A stretch of 21,788 nt of DNA from an uncultured Clostridia bacterium (GCA_934162535.1 CAKPJC010000026.1:1-21788); one strand, 5' to 3'; positions 13,040-20,826 are shown, counted from the stretch's first letter. The notes: generated by a model not told the origin, from the letters alone. Made by a program: numbers and translations.

Positions 13040-15643
13040 ATGGAAGATAAAAATCCAGAAGAAGAGAAAAAAATCAAAGAAATGATAGATGGTCTTATTG
13101 AAAGAGCAAAAATTGCATCAAAAGAATATTTAAAGTTAGACCAAAAAACAATAGATAACATAACAAAGTCAATGTCAATGGCAGGATTAGAACATCATAT
13201 GGAGCTAGCAAAAATGGCTATCGATGAAACAGGCAGAGGTGTATATGAAGATAAAATAACAAAGAATATGTTTGCAACAGAATATGTATATCATAGTATA
13301 AAGCATCAAAAAACTGTGGGAATTATAAGAGAAAATGAGGAAGAAGGTTTTGTGGAAATAGCAGAACCTGTTGGTATAATAGCAGGAGTAACACCAGTAA
13401 CAAACCCGACATCAACAACAATGTTTAAATCTATAATATCAGCAAAAACGAGAAATGTTATAATATTTGGATTTCATCCATCTGCACAAAAATGTAGTGT
13501 ATTATCTGCTCAAATAATGAGAGATTCTGCAATAAAAGCAGGAGCACCAACAGATTGTATATTATGGATAGATAAACCATCAATCACAGCAACAAGGATG
13601 CTTATGAACCATCCAGATGTTAATCTTATATTAGCGACAGGTGGAACTGGAATGGTAAAAACAGCATATTCATGTGGCAAACCAGCACTGGGAGTTGGAC
13701 CAGGTAATGTGCCATGTTATATCAATAAAACGGCAAAATTAAAAACAACTGTAAATGACTTAATAATGTCGAAATCATTTGATAATGGAATGATATGTGC
13801 ATCAGAACAAGCAGTATTGGTTGATGAAGAAATACATCAAGAATTTGAAAAACTAATGAAAGAAAATGGATGTTACTTTGTAAGCAAAGAAGAAAAAGAG
13901 AAACTAAAGGAATTTATGTTTGAAGAAGTGAACAATAAATTAAAATCTCATGTGCCAGGAAAAGAAGCAAAGCAAATTGCAAATGAAGCAGGATTTGATG
14001 TTCCTAATGATACAAAAATACTAGTTGTATATGAAGAAGGTATTGGAGAGGAATATCCATTTTCAAAAGAAAAGCTTAGCCCAGTATTAACATATTATAT
14101 AGTAAAAAATTCGGAAGAGGGATTAGAAAAATCAGAAAGATTAATTGAATTTGGAGGACTAGGACATTCAGCAGTAATACATTCAGAAGATAAAAATATA
14201 ATACTAAAATTTTCTAAAAAAATGAAAGCAGGAAGAATAATTGTAAATTCACCATCAACACATGGTGCAATAGGTGATATATATAATACAAACATGCCAT
14301 CATTAACACTTGGATGTGGTTCATTTGGTGGTAACTCAACAACAGCTAATGTTTCAAGCGTAAATTTAATTAATATAAAAAGAGTTGCCAAAAGAAGAGT
14401 TAATATGCAATGGTTTAAGGTACCAGAAAAAATATACTTTGAACCAGGGGCTATAGAATATTTAGAAAAAATGCCTGATATAGAAAGAGCCTTTATAGTT
14501 ACTGATGAGGGAATGGTTAAACTAGGATATGTAGATAAAATTATATATCACTTAAGAAAAAGAACAGAGCATGTACATTGTGAAATATTTAGCGAGGTAG
14601 AAGCAGATCCATCATTTGATACAGTTAATAAAGGACTAAAGGCAATGAACTTGTTTAAGCCAGATGTCATAATAGCACTTGGTGGAGGCAGTCCAATAGA
14701 TGCAGGAAAAGGAATGTGGCTATTTTATGAAAATCCAGATGCTGACCCAGAAGGCTTAAAATTGAAATTTATGGATATACGCAAAAGGACATATAAGTTT
14801 CCTAAAATGGGTTCAAAAGCCAAAATGGTAGCAATACCAACAACATCTGGGACTGGCTCTGAGGTAACATCATTTGCAGTAATAACAGATAAAGAAAAAA
14901 ATAAGAAATATCCGTTAGCAGATTATGAATTGACACCAGATGTGGCGATAATAGACCCAGACCTTGTAATGAGTTTGCCTAAATCAGTTACAGCAGATAC
15001 TGGAATGGATGTATTAACACATGCACTAGAAGCTTATGTTTCAGTAATGGCATCAGATTATACAGATGCATTAGCTGAGAAGGCAGTGGAACTTGTTTTT
15101 GGATATTTAAAAGAAGCATATGAGCATGGAGATAATAAAATTGCAAGAGAAAAGATGCATAATGCTAGCACGATAGCTGGCATGGCATTTACAAATGCAT
15201 TTCTTGGAATTTGCCATTCAATGGCACATAAAATAGGTGCAGAGTTTCACTTACCACATGGCAGAATAAACGCGATTTTATTACCACATGTAATAAAATA
15301 TAATTCGGAAAAACCAACCAAACTTGTTTCGTGGCCTAAATACGAATATTTTATTGCAGACAAAAAATATGCAAATATGGCTAAGATTATTGGATTAAAT
15401 GTAGATACACCAGAACAAGGAGTAGACTTATTAATACAAGAAGTAAGAAAACTAAATAAAGACTTAAATATACCACAGTCTTTACAAGAAGCGGGGATAG
15501 CTGAAAAAGAATTTCTTACAAAATTAGAGTTACTATCAGACAGAGCATTTGAAGACCAATGTACAACTGTAAATCCAAGAGTTCCATTAGTTGCTGAAAT
15601 AAGGCAAATTCTAATTGATAGTTATTATGGGAAAAATATATAA
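13040..15643 (+). CDS. adhE: Bifunctional acetaldehyde-CoA/alcohol dehydrogenase AdhE
   Basis: AdhE reduces acetyl-CoA to acetaldehyde and then to ethanol, regenerating NAD+ in fermentation, and usually forms helical filaments (spirosomes). The 867-aa protein has an N-terminal CoA-acylating aldehyde dehydrogenase (about 1-440) with catalytic C253 in NGMICASEQA. An iron-dependent alcohol dehydrogenase (about 456-867) follows with GGGSPIDAGK (548-557). Its iron ligands are D657, H661, H726 and H740, matching the FucO D-x3-H and HSMAH/PHG pattern. The length is canonical. The ribosome-binding site is AGGAGG. A possible -10 (TAAAAT at 13011-13016) has no good -35 partner, so read-through from rnr is also possible. 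A terminator follows. Confidence 0.97.
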   Translation: MEDKNPEEEKKIKEMIDGLIERAKIASKEYLKLDQKTIDNITKSMSMAGLEHHMELAKMAIDETGRGVYEDKITKNMFATEYVYHSIKHQKTVGIIRENEEEGFVEIAEPVGIIAGVTPVTNPTSTTMFKSIISAKTRNVIIFGFHPSAQKCSVLSAQIMRDSAIKAGAPTDCILWIDKPSITATRMLMNHPDVNLILATGGTGMVKTAYSCGKPALGVGPGNVPCYINKTAKLKTTVNDLIMSKSFDNGMICASEQAVLVDEEIHQEFEKLMKENGCYFVSKEEKEKLKEFMFEEVNNKLKSHVPGKEAKQIANEAGFDVPNDTKILVVYEEGIGEEYPFSKEKLSPVLTYYIVKNSEEGLEKSERLIEFGGLGHSAVIHSEDKNIILKFSKKMKAGRIIVNSPSTHGAIGDIYNTNMPSLTLGCGSFGGNSTTANVSSVNLINIKRVAKRRVNMQWFKVPEKIYFEPGAIEYLEKMPDIERAFIVTDEGMVKLGYVDKIIYHLRKRTEHVHCEIFSEVEADPSFDTVNKGLKAMNLFKPDVIIALGGGSPIDAGKGMWLFYENPDADPEGLKLKFMDIRKRTYKFPKMGSKAKMVAIPTTSGTGSEVTSFAVITDKEKNKKYPLADYELTPDVAIIDPDLVMSLPKSVTADTGMDVLTHALEAYVSVMASDYTDALAEKAVELVFGYLKEAYEHGDNKIAREKMHNASTIAGMAFTNAFLGICHSMAHKIGAEFHLPHGRINAILLPHVIKYNSEKPTKLVSWPKYEYFIADKKYANMAKIIGLNVDTPEQGVDLLIQEVRKLNKDLNIPQSLQEAGIAEKEFLTKLELLSDRAFEDQCTTVNPRVPLVAEIRQILIDSYYGKNI

Positions 15644-15647
15644 TATA

Positions 15648-15690
15648 GAAAAACACCACACAGCCTATAAGGCACAATGTGGTGTTTATT
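15648..15690. terminator. Bidirectional terminator between adhE and the Cys-rich gene
   Basis: AAACACCACA (15651-15660) and TGTGGTGTTT (15678-15687) form a perfect 10-bp stem, with an inner GCC/GGC pairing in the loop. It serves adhE on the plus strand. Its better T-run is on the minus strand, directly after the stop codon at 15689-15691, so it also ends the convergent gene. Confidence 0.88.
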
Positions 15691-16426
15691 AAAATTTTAA
15701 AATTCTTTTTATTATTTTTTCCTTTTGGGTAAATACCATATATTTTATATAATATTTCTGAATAGGATTAAAAAATGTATCTAATAATAAAATATCTTTT
15801 ATTTTAAATTTAATTCCTTTTTTCTCTAAATAGTCACATGTGAATAATTTGCAAGAAATACATTTTGCATCACATGTATAATTTTCTTTGTTTAAATATT
15901 CACATTGAACTAATCTTGTTAGTGGACCTAATTTCATAATTCTAGGATGTCTACAACATCCTATTGTCGATTTTGTATTTCTTTTTTCTCCACATTTATT
16001 ATCTTTGAAATCACATAGATTTTTACCATAAAAGTAGCCATCTAAGTAATCGCATACTGTATCATATATGTATTCATATCTATCATATTTTGTATCAAAT
16101 AATATTGCATTTATAGCTTGTATAAATTCTTGGTGTTTTATATTGTTTTTATCATAATTAATAATATATCCTATTGTTTTTTTACCATTTTCATTTTTGC
16201 CTATTGGTATTTTTTTCATTCTTTTCTTTATTTTCATGAAGTGCTTTAATGTTTTTTTGTAATCTTCTTGTTTTATATTTCTAAAGTCTATCATTATCAT
16301 TAATACATTGTTTTTTTTGATTTTTTGCATATTTATTTCTTCAATGTTTATTGCTTCTTTTGGCAAATTATTTTCACTTATTAATTTTATTTGATAATTA
16401 TTTGATAAATCTATATTATTTTCCAT
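15689..16426 (-). CDS. Cysteine-rich protein of unknown function, 245 aa
   Basis: I cannot assign a function. The N-terminal half (about 1-120) is K/N/I-rich with a predicted alpha/beta core (NNVLMIMIDFRNI). The C-terminal half carries ten cysteines (C125, C138, C145, C157, C158, C175, C185, C189, C192, C197). These include GCCRH and CDAKCISCKLFTC, where the C185-x3-C-x2-C-x4-C group resembles a zinc or iron-sulfur site. I have an impression of similar unnamed clostridial proteins but cannot name the family. It has no signal peptide and is probably cytoplasmic and metal-binding. The start is supported by GAAAGGA at 7-base spacing and a promoter. It is a single-gene unit, divergent from the MATE-kinase gene. 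Confidence 0.75.
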   Translation of the reverse strand: MENNIDLSNNYQIKLISENNLPKEAINIEEINMQKIKKNNVLMIMIDFRNIKQEDYKKTLKHFMKIKKRMKKIPIGKNENGKKTIGYIINYDKNNIKHQEFIQAINAILFDTKYDRYEYIYDTVCDYLDGYFYGKNLCDFKDNKCGEKRNTKSTIGCCRHPRIMKLGPLTRLVQCEYLNKENYTCDAKCISCKLFTCDYLEKKGIKFKIKDILLLDTFFNPIQKYYIKYMVFTQKEKIIKRILKF

Positions 16427-16447
16427 TTTTGATTCCTTTCAGTGTAT

Positions 16448-16477
16448 ATTATATACTACAAGGAAAATACTTGTCAA
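16448..16477 (-). promoter_or_regulatory. Promoter of the Cys-rich gene
   Basis: On the minus strand TTGACA (16477-16472) and TATAAT (16453-16448) are exact consensus with an 18-base spacer. The -10 lies within a palindrome GTATATTATATAC (16444-16456), which could be an operator or only AT-rich chance. Back-to-back with the promoter at 16496. Confidence 0.7.
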
Positions 16478-16495
16478 TTTTTTGAACAAAACCCT

Positions 16496-16525
16496 TTGAC
16501 AAAAGCATACAAGAAGGTGTATAAT
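16496..16525 (+). promoter_or_regulatory. Promoter of the MATE-kinase gene
   Basis: TTGACA (16496-16501) and TATAAT (16520-16525) are both exact consensus with an 18-base spacer. Transcription would start near 16532, leaving a leader of about 120 bases before the GTG start at 16655. Confidence 0.8.
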
Positions 16526-16533
16526 TAATAAAC

Positions 16534-16584
16534 ATGAGAAAATTAAATAGATGGAAACGAACATTATTAATAAATAATGACTAA
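16534..16584 (+). CDS. Possible leader peptide of the MATE-kinase mRNA, 16 aa
   Basis: The ORF starts at an ATG about two bases after the predicted transcription start and encodes MRKLNRWKRTLLINND. It ends at a TAA three bases before the terminator-like hairpin at 16587. The placement resembles leader peptides of ribosome-mediated attenuators. There is no Shine-Dalgarno, so translation would have to be leaderless, which weakens the case. A small hairpin (16562-16568 with 16573-16579) lies inside it. Confidence 0.3.
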   Translation: MRKLNRWKRTLLINND

Positions 16585-16586
16585 CG

Positions 16587-16618
16587 AACAACACAACCAA
16601 AACTGTGTTGTTTTGTTT
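16587..16618 (+). terminator. Attenuator-like hairpin in the MATE-kinase leader
   Basis: AACAACACA (16587-16595) and TGTGTTGTT (16604-16612) form a perfect 9-bp stem with an 8-base loop, followed by TTGTTT. It lies between the promoter and the gene, so it would stop transcription early unless relieved. An ATG at 16577 opens a longer frame through this hairpin, but it lacks a ribosome-binding site. Confidence 0.7.
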
Positions 16619-16654
16619 ATGTGTGATAAGTCTAAAAAAGAAGGGAGAAAAGTA

Positions 16655-18658
16655 GTGAAAGAATCAGAATTAGGAACAGAAAAAATAAGTAAGCTATTGA
16701 AGAAATTTGCAGTACCATGTATAATATCACTAGTAGTAAATGCATTATACAACATAGTAGACCAAATATTCATAGGGTGGGGAGTAAACTACTTAGGAAA
16801 TGGTGCAACAAACATAGTATTTCCAATAGTAGTAATATGTTTAGCATTTTCATTAATGTTTGGAGATGGTACATCAGCATATTTAAGCCTAAAATTGGGA
16901 GAAAAGAAAAACAAAGAAGCTGAAAAAGGTGTAGCAAATGGAATACTAACAGCAACAATAATATCAGTTTTATTAGGAATAGTAACACTAGCATTTTTAC
17001 CACAACTACTTAACTTATTTGGATGCACAGATGCGTTAAGAGAATATGCAACAAGTTATGGATATGTAATAGCAATAGGTATACCATTTATGATGATAGG
17101 AACAACATTAAATTCAATAATAAGAGCAGATGGTTCACCTAAATATGCAATGGTATCAATGATAGCAGGAGCAGTATTAAATATAATGTTGGACCCAATA
17201 TTTATATTTGATTGGGGATTAAACATGGGTGTAGCAGGAGCGGCATTAGCAACAATAATAAGCCAATTCGTAACATTCATAATAAATGTATCATATATAA
17301 GAAAATTCAAAACAATAAAACTAACAAAACAAAGCTTCAAGCCAAGCTTAAAAATTGCAAAAACAGTGTCAATGTTTGGAATATCATCATTTATAACACA
17401 AATGTCAATTGTAGTAGTAATAGCTGTACAAAACACACTATTTAAAACATATGGTGCTGAAAGCATATACGGTTCAGAAATACCACTTACAGTTATAGGT
17501 ATAGTAATGAAAATAAACCAAATATTATCAAGCATAATAATAGGAATATCAGCAGGAAGCCAACCTATAGTGGGATATAATTATGGTGCGAGAAAATTTG
17601 ACAGAGTAAAACAAACATTAAAAATTGTGTTAGGGCTAAGTGTAATAGTATCTGGAATAGCTTTTATACTATTCCAAACAATCCCAGAAAAACTAATAGG
17701 AATATTTGGTTCAGGAGATGAACTATACAATGAATTTGCATGTTTGACATTCAGAATATTCTTAATGCTTACAATATTTAATGGAATACAAATATCATCA
17801 GGAATATTCTTCCAAGCAATTGGAAAGCCAAGCAAATCAGCATTTTTAACATTGTCAAGACAAATATTATTCTTCATACCAGGTGCAATAATATTATCAA
17901 AAACATTAAATGTAATGGGTGTATTATATGCAGGACCAATATCAGATGGATTAGCATTTATAATATCAGTTATATTACTTACACTAGAGATTAGGAAACT
18001 TGGTAAGGAATCAGAAACAAGTTATGCAGTAAAAGAAGAACAAGAAGTAAACAATATAAGTGATAGAAATATAATTGTTACAATCGGCAGAGAATATGGT
18101 TCTGGAGGAAGATATGTTGGTAAAATATTAGCAGAAAAACTTGGTGTTAAATTATATGACAAAGACTTAATAGAAGTAATCTCAAATGAAAGTGGATTAT
18201 CAGCAACTTACATTGAGAAAAATGAGCAAAGTCACGGAAGTTTATTAGCAAACTTCAACAGTCAATATTACAATAATTTATCAAATGATGATAACCTATT
18301 TATTGCTGAAAGCAAAGCGATAAAAGGAATAGCAGATAAAGGCTCATGTGTAATAGTTGGAAGATGTTCAAACTACATATTAAGAGATAATGAAAATGTT
18401 GTTAATGTATTTTTATATAGTGATGATGAACACAAAGTTAAAAGAGCAGTAAAATATTATGGATTAAAAGAAGAAACAGCATTAAAAGAAATAAACAAAA
18501 TAAATAAAGCAAGAGAAAGACATTATAATTATTATGCAGACAAACAATGGAAAGATTTAAGCAATTATGATATAGCAATTAATGTTGATTCATATGGCGT
18601 TGAAGAAACAGCACAGGTTTTATATGAATTAATACAAAGTAAAGAAAAAGTCGGGTAA
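16655..18658 (+). CDS. MATE-family efflux transporter fused to a cytidylate-kinase-like domain
   Basis: One uninterrupted frame of about 667 aa. Residues ~1-450 form a MATE multidrug/toxin antiporter with about 12 membrane spans, with FAVPCIISLVVNALYNIVDQIFIG, a conserved RADGSPKYAM loop after span 6 and an internal repeat with FFQAIGKPSKSA. A short charged linker (about 450-470) leads to a soluble domain (about 470-667). That domain starts IVTIGREYGSGGR (G478-R486, a P-loop) and continues LAEKLGVKLYDKDLIE and VIVGRCSNYIL, matching the cytidylate-kinase-like (Cytidylate_kin2) family. MATE proteins alone are about 450 aa. No stop, start codon or ribosome-binding site separates the halves, so the fusion looks genuine. 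GTG at 16655 with AAGGGAG 7 bases upstream is chosen. What the kinase-like domain phosphorylates, or whether it regulates transport, is unknown. Confidence 0.9.
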   Translation: MKESELGTEKISKLLKKFAVPCIISLVVNALYNIVDQIFIGWGVNYLGNGATNIVFPIVVICLAFSLMFGDGTSAYLSLKLGEKKNKEAEKGVANGILTATIISVLLGIVTLAFLPQLLNLFGCTDALREYATSYGYVIAIGIPFMMIGTTLNSIIRADGSPKYAMVSMIAGAVLNIMLDPIFIFDWGLNMGVAGAALATIISQFVTFIINVSYIRKFKTIKLTKQSFKPSLKIAKTVSMFGISSFITQMSIVVVIAVQNTLFKTYGAESIYGSEIPLTVIGIVMKINQILSSIIIGISAGSQPIVGYNYGARKFDRVKQTLKIVLGLSVIVSGIAFILFQTIPEKLIGIFGSGDELYNEFACLTFRIFLMLTIFNGIQISSGIFFQAIGKPSKSAFLTLSRQILFFIPGAIILSKTLNVMGVLYAGPISDGLAFIISVILLTLEIRKLGKESETSYAVKEEQEVNNISDRNIIVTIGREYGSGGRYVGKILAEKLGVKLYDKDLIEVISNESGLSATYIEKNEQSHGSLLANFNSQYYNNLSNDDNLFIAESKAIKGIADKGSCVIVGRCSNYILRDNENVVNVFLYSDDEHKVKRAVKYYGLKEETALKEINKINKARERHYNYYADKQWKDLSNYDIAINVDSYGVEETAQVLYELIQSKEKVG

Positions 18659-18670
18659 AACCAACTTTTT
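18645..18670 (+). terminator. Terminator of the MATE-kinase gene
   Basis: AAAAAGT (18645-18651) pairs with ACTTTTT (18664-18670), with an inner GG/CC and one mismatch, around the stop codon. It ends in T5. The stem begins inside the last codons. Confidence 0.65.
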
Positions 18671-18812
18671 GGCATAAATCGTACAATTTCTTTAAAAAAT
18701 ATTCTTAAATATGGAATAAAAAAGATAAATATTGTAAATGATGGTAATATGAAACATATATAACTAACTAACTGATATAACATTACAAAATCAGAAGAGG
18801 AGAGAATATAAA
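18671..18812 (+). other. Upstream region of the LRR pilin-like gene
   Basis: About 140 bases without a gene. An extended -10-like TGGTAATAT (hexamer 18745-18750) is the best promoter candidate but has no recognisable -35. A short ACTA-type repeat (TAACTAACTAACTG, about 18761-18774) is present. The ribosome-binding site AGAGGAGAG lies just before the ATG at 18813. I see no RNA gene or further coding sequence. Confidence 0.4.
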
Positions 18813-19856
18813 ATGGTAGAATTAAAAGAAAACAACAAAAGACAAAAAGGTATAACACTTATAGCACTTGTAGTTACAATAGTTGTATTATTAATTTTAG
18901 CAAGTATAAGTATACAAGCGCTAACAGGAGATAATGGAATAATAACTCAAGCACAAAAAGCAAAATATGAAACTGATTATGCAAGAGAGACTGAAACCAT
19001 CGAATTAGCAAAATCAGAGATTGTAGCCAGTGGAAAAGAGATTACCAAGGAAAATTTACAATCAGCATTAGATAAAGCTGAAGGCACTGGAAAAACAAGA
19101 GTTGAAGAAACAGAAGATGGCGATGGGCTAGAAATTACTTTTATAGGAACAAATTATAAACATAATGAGGAATTATCAACAGATAGCATATCAGAAGAAG
19201 AACAGAGTTATTGGACATATAGAGACAATGACGATGGAACTGTAACACTATTAAAATATAATCCACCAGAATCAAAATTATCAGGGCTAACAGAATTAGT
19301 AGTACCTAATAAACTTCATGGAAAAAAAGTGAAAGGTGTAGGTAAAGGAGAAAGTGAATTCAGTGATGTAATATGGGGAAGCAACATTTGCGTAAGGGGA
19401 TATTTTAATAGTGAACCTGCTGGATACTTTAATAGTGAGCCTATTGATAGTCAAAATACTATAAGAAAAATTATTATTCAAAAAAATATAAAAGAGATTG
19501 GAAAAGGAGCTTTTATAAATGGATTTCAACTAGAGGAAATAGAACTAAATAGTGGATTAACTAAAATAGGAGATAATGCTTTTTATGGATGTAGTAGCTT
19601 AACAAGTGTAAAAATACCAGCAGGAGTGAAGGAAATAGGATATAGAGTTTTTGGTTGGTGTTCTGGTATGAAAGAAATATATATACCAAAAGGTGTAGTA
19701 AGTATGGGAGAGCACATCTTTTATGCTCACGGTAATAAAAGTGGTACTGGATTTAATATCACAGTAAATATGGAAGATACGTCAATTCCAACTACTTGGA
19801 ATGAACACTGGAATGAGTATTGGATTCCAACTATAAACTATGGAGTATCAATGTAA
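18813..19856 (+). CDS. Prepilin-like surface protein with BspA-type leucine-rich repeats
   Basis: A 347-aa protein with a type IV prepilin-like N-terminus. A short basic leader ends KRQKG, followed by ITLIALVVTIVVLLILASISIQAL. A prepilin peptidase would cleave after G13. The usual glutamate at mature position 5 is replaced by alanine. The helix continues to GDNGIITQAQKAK, a signature I associate with pseudopilins of uncultured Clostridia. After an E/K-rich stalk (about 50-120) come TWTYRDNDDGTVTLL-like and LTELVVPNKLHGKKV strands, then BspA/LRR_5 repeats (about 215-310: IGKGAFING, IGDNAFYGCSSLTSVKIPAGVKEIG). Such domains often mediate adhesion. GYFNSEP occurs twice in tandem. The role is probably cell-surface display; pilus incorporation is uncertain. 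Confidence 0.8.
   Translation: MVELKENNKRQKGITLIALVVTIVVLLILASISIQALTGDNGIITQAQKAKYETDYARETETIELAKSEIVASGKEITKENLQSALDKAEGTGKTRVEETEDGDGLEITFIGTNYKHNEELSTDSISEEEQSYWTYRDNDDGTVTLLKYNPPESKLSGLTELVVPNKLHGKKVKGVGKGESEFSDVIWGSNICVRGYFNSEPAGYFNSEPIDSQNTIRKIIIQKNIKEIGKGAFINGFQLEEIELNSGLTKIGDNAFYGCSSLTSVKIPAGVKEIGYRVFGWCSGMKEIYIPKGVVSMGEHIFYAHGNKSGTGFNITVNMEDTSIPTTWNEHWNEYWIPTINYGVSM
19398..19445 (+). repeat. In-frame 24-bp tandem duplication in the LRR pilin-like gene
   Basis: Two adjacent 24-base units (19398-19421, 19422-19445) differ at only a few bases and encode GYFNSEPA and GYFNSEPI. The duplication keeps the frame. It lies where the stalk meets the leucine-rich repeats. Confidence 0.85.
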
Positions 19857-19878
19857 TATGATGTTATATTAAGTATAG

Positions 19879-19908
19879 AAAAAAAGTTGGTTTTGCCCAA
19901 CTTTTTTT
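19879..19908 (+). terminator. Terminator of the LRR pilin-like gene
   Basis: AAAAAAAGTTGG (19879-19890) and CCAACTTTTTTT (19897-19908) form a perfect 12-bp stem with a 6-base loop and built-in T7 run. Confidence 0.9.
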
Positions 19909-19957
19909 AGTGGTATTTTTAATGTTAATGTAGAATATAATACAAGGAGAAAGTCAA

Positions 19958-20647
19958 ATGAAAAGAGATATTATTATTATAATTCCAGCATATAATCCAG
20001 ATGAAAAGTTAATAAATGTTGTAAATAAGATTTTAGAATGTGGAATAGACAAGATAATTATTGTAAATGATGGCAGTAAAAAACAAGATATATTTAATAA
20101 AATAAAAGATAGAGTTAAAATATTAACACATCAAGAAAATAAAGGAAAAGGACAAGCACTAAAAACAGCATTTCAATATTGCGTTAACAATGAAAGTAAT
20201 ATAATTGGTGTAATAACCGTAGATGCAGATGGGCAACATGACATAAAAGATGTGAAAAAATTATATACAATACTAAATGATACAATAATATTGGGAACAA
20301 GAAATTTTGATAAAGCCCCATTTTTTAGTAAGATAGGTAATGAATTTATAAATAGAAAAATAGAGCAGAAAACAAATATAAAAGTAAAAGACAGTCAAAC
20401 AGGACTAAGGGCAATACCAGCAAAATATTTAGAAGATTTTATAAAAATAGAAGGAAACAGATATGAGTATGAAACAAATATGCTATTATACTGTATAAAA
20501 AATAAAATACTTATTGAAGAATGTGATATTAATACAATATATATAGATGAAAACAAAGGTAGTAATTTTAAAAAAATAAGTGATTCTATAAGTGTGTATA
20601 ATGTATTGAAAAATAATAAAAAAATTATTGACATTAAAAATGTTTAA
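19958..20647 (+). CDS. GT2-family glycosyltransferase, DPM1/polyprenyl-phosphate type
   Basis: A 229-aa GT-A glycosyltransferase. It shows IIIIPAYNPDEKL (about 6-18), IIIVNDGSKK (33-42), HQENKGKGQALKTA (about 58-71) and the metal-binding DADGQHD (D-x-D, about 88-94). DSQTGLRAIP and YEYETNML follow, as in dolichyl/polyprenyl-phosphate sugar transferases. The protein ends at about 229 aa without the C-terminal membrane spans some relatives carry, so it is a soluble or peripheral enzyme. A likely product is a lipid-linked sugar or surface glycan; the donor is unknown. The ribosome-binding site is AAGGAGA. A TATAAT at 19936-19941 is too close to the start to leave a leader. The next gene's promoter lies in its last codons. 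Neighbouring surface-protein genes suggest a cell-surface role. Confidence 0.85.
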   Translation: MKRDIIIIIPAYNPDEKLINVVNKILECGIDKIIIVNDGSKKQDIFNKIKDRVKILTHQENKGKGQALKTAFQYCVNNESNIIGVITVDADGQHDIKDVKKLYTILNDTIILGTRNFDKAPFFSKIGNEFINRKIEQKTNIKVKDSQTGLRAIPAKYLEDFIKIEGNRYEYETNMLLYCIKNKILIEECDINTIYIDENKGSNFKKISDSISVYNVLKNNKKIIDIKNV

Positions 20648-20656
20648 ATATATAAT
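20628..20656 (+). promoter_or_regulatory. Perfect-consensus promoter of the micro-ORF
   Basis: TTGACA (20628-20633) and TATAAT (20651-20656) are exact consensus with the optimal 17-base spacer. It overlaps the end of the GT2 gene. Transcription would start near 20663, about 28 bases before the small ORF at 20691. It is one of the best promoters in the window. Confidence 0.85.
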
Positions 20657-20690
20657 TTAAGTATATTAGAAGCAAAGGAGAAAGAAAGCC

Positions 20691-20795
20691 ATGGAAACTA
20701 AAGTTAAGACACAAACCTGCGAAAGCGTTGGGGCTGTATATATATATATATATATATTGGGTATAGCTTTATTAAACATGGTATTTGCGAACTAA
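20691..20795 (+). CDS. 34-aa membrane micro-protein containing a (TA)10 tract
   Basis: The peptide is METKVKTQTCESVGA followed by a hydrophobic stretch (VYIYIYILGIALLNMVF, then AN). A hydrophilic N-terminus plus one likely membrane span of about 20 residues is visible. A clear ribosome-binding site AAAGGAG (7-12 bases upstream) and a perfect promoter support it as real. The YIYIYI segment is encoded by an uninterrupted (TA)10 repeat (20737-20756), a sequence prone to slippage. I do not recognise the family. It precedes a surface-protein gene and a hairpin. It could be a membrane micro-protein, a toxin-like peptide or a leader peptide for the downstream gene. Confidence 0.6.
   Translation: METKVKTQTCESVGAVYIYIYILGIALLNMVFAN
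20737..20756 (+). repeat. (TA)10 dinucleotide microsatellite
   Basis: Ten uninterrupted TA units lie inside the 34-aa ORF. Each unit is 2 bp, so gain or loss of one changes the reading frame. Even in this AT-rich window no other TA tract of this length stands out. Confidence 0.95.
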
Positions 20796-20826
20796 TAAAA
20801 AATACGAAAAATTTAATAATAAAAAT

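Noticed and set aside
16577..16654. Upstream ATG extending the MATE-kinase protein by 26 residues
   Set aside because: The extension is encoded across a terminator-like hairpin, has no ribosome-binding site and is not a normal MATE N-terminus.
19936..19941. TATAAT upstream of the GT2 gene as a promoter
   Set aside because: No -35 is present at 16-18 bases, and the start site would fall inside the Shine-Dalgarno, leaving almost no leader.
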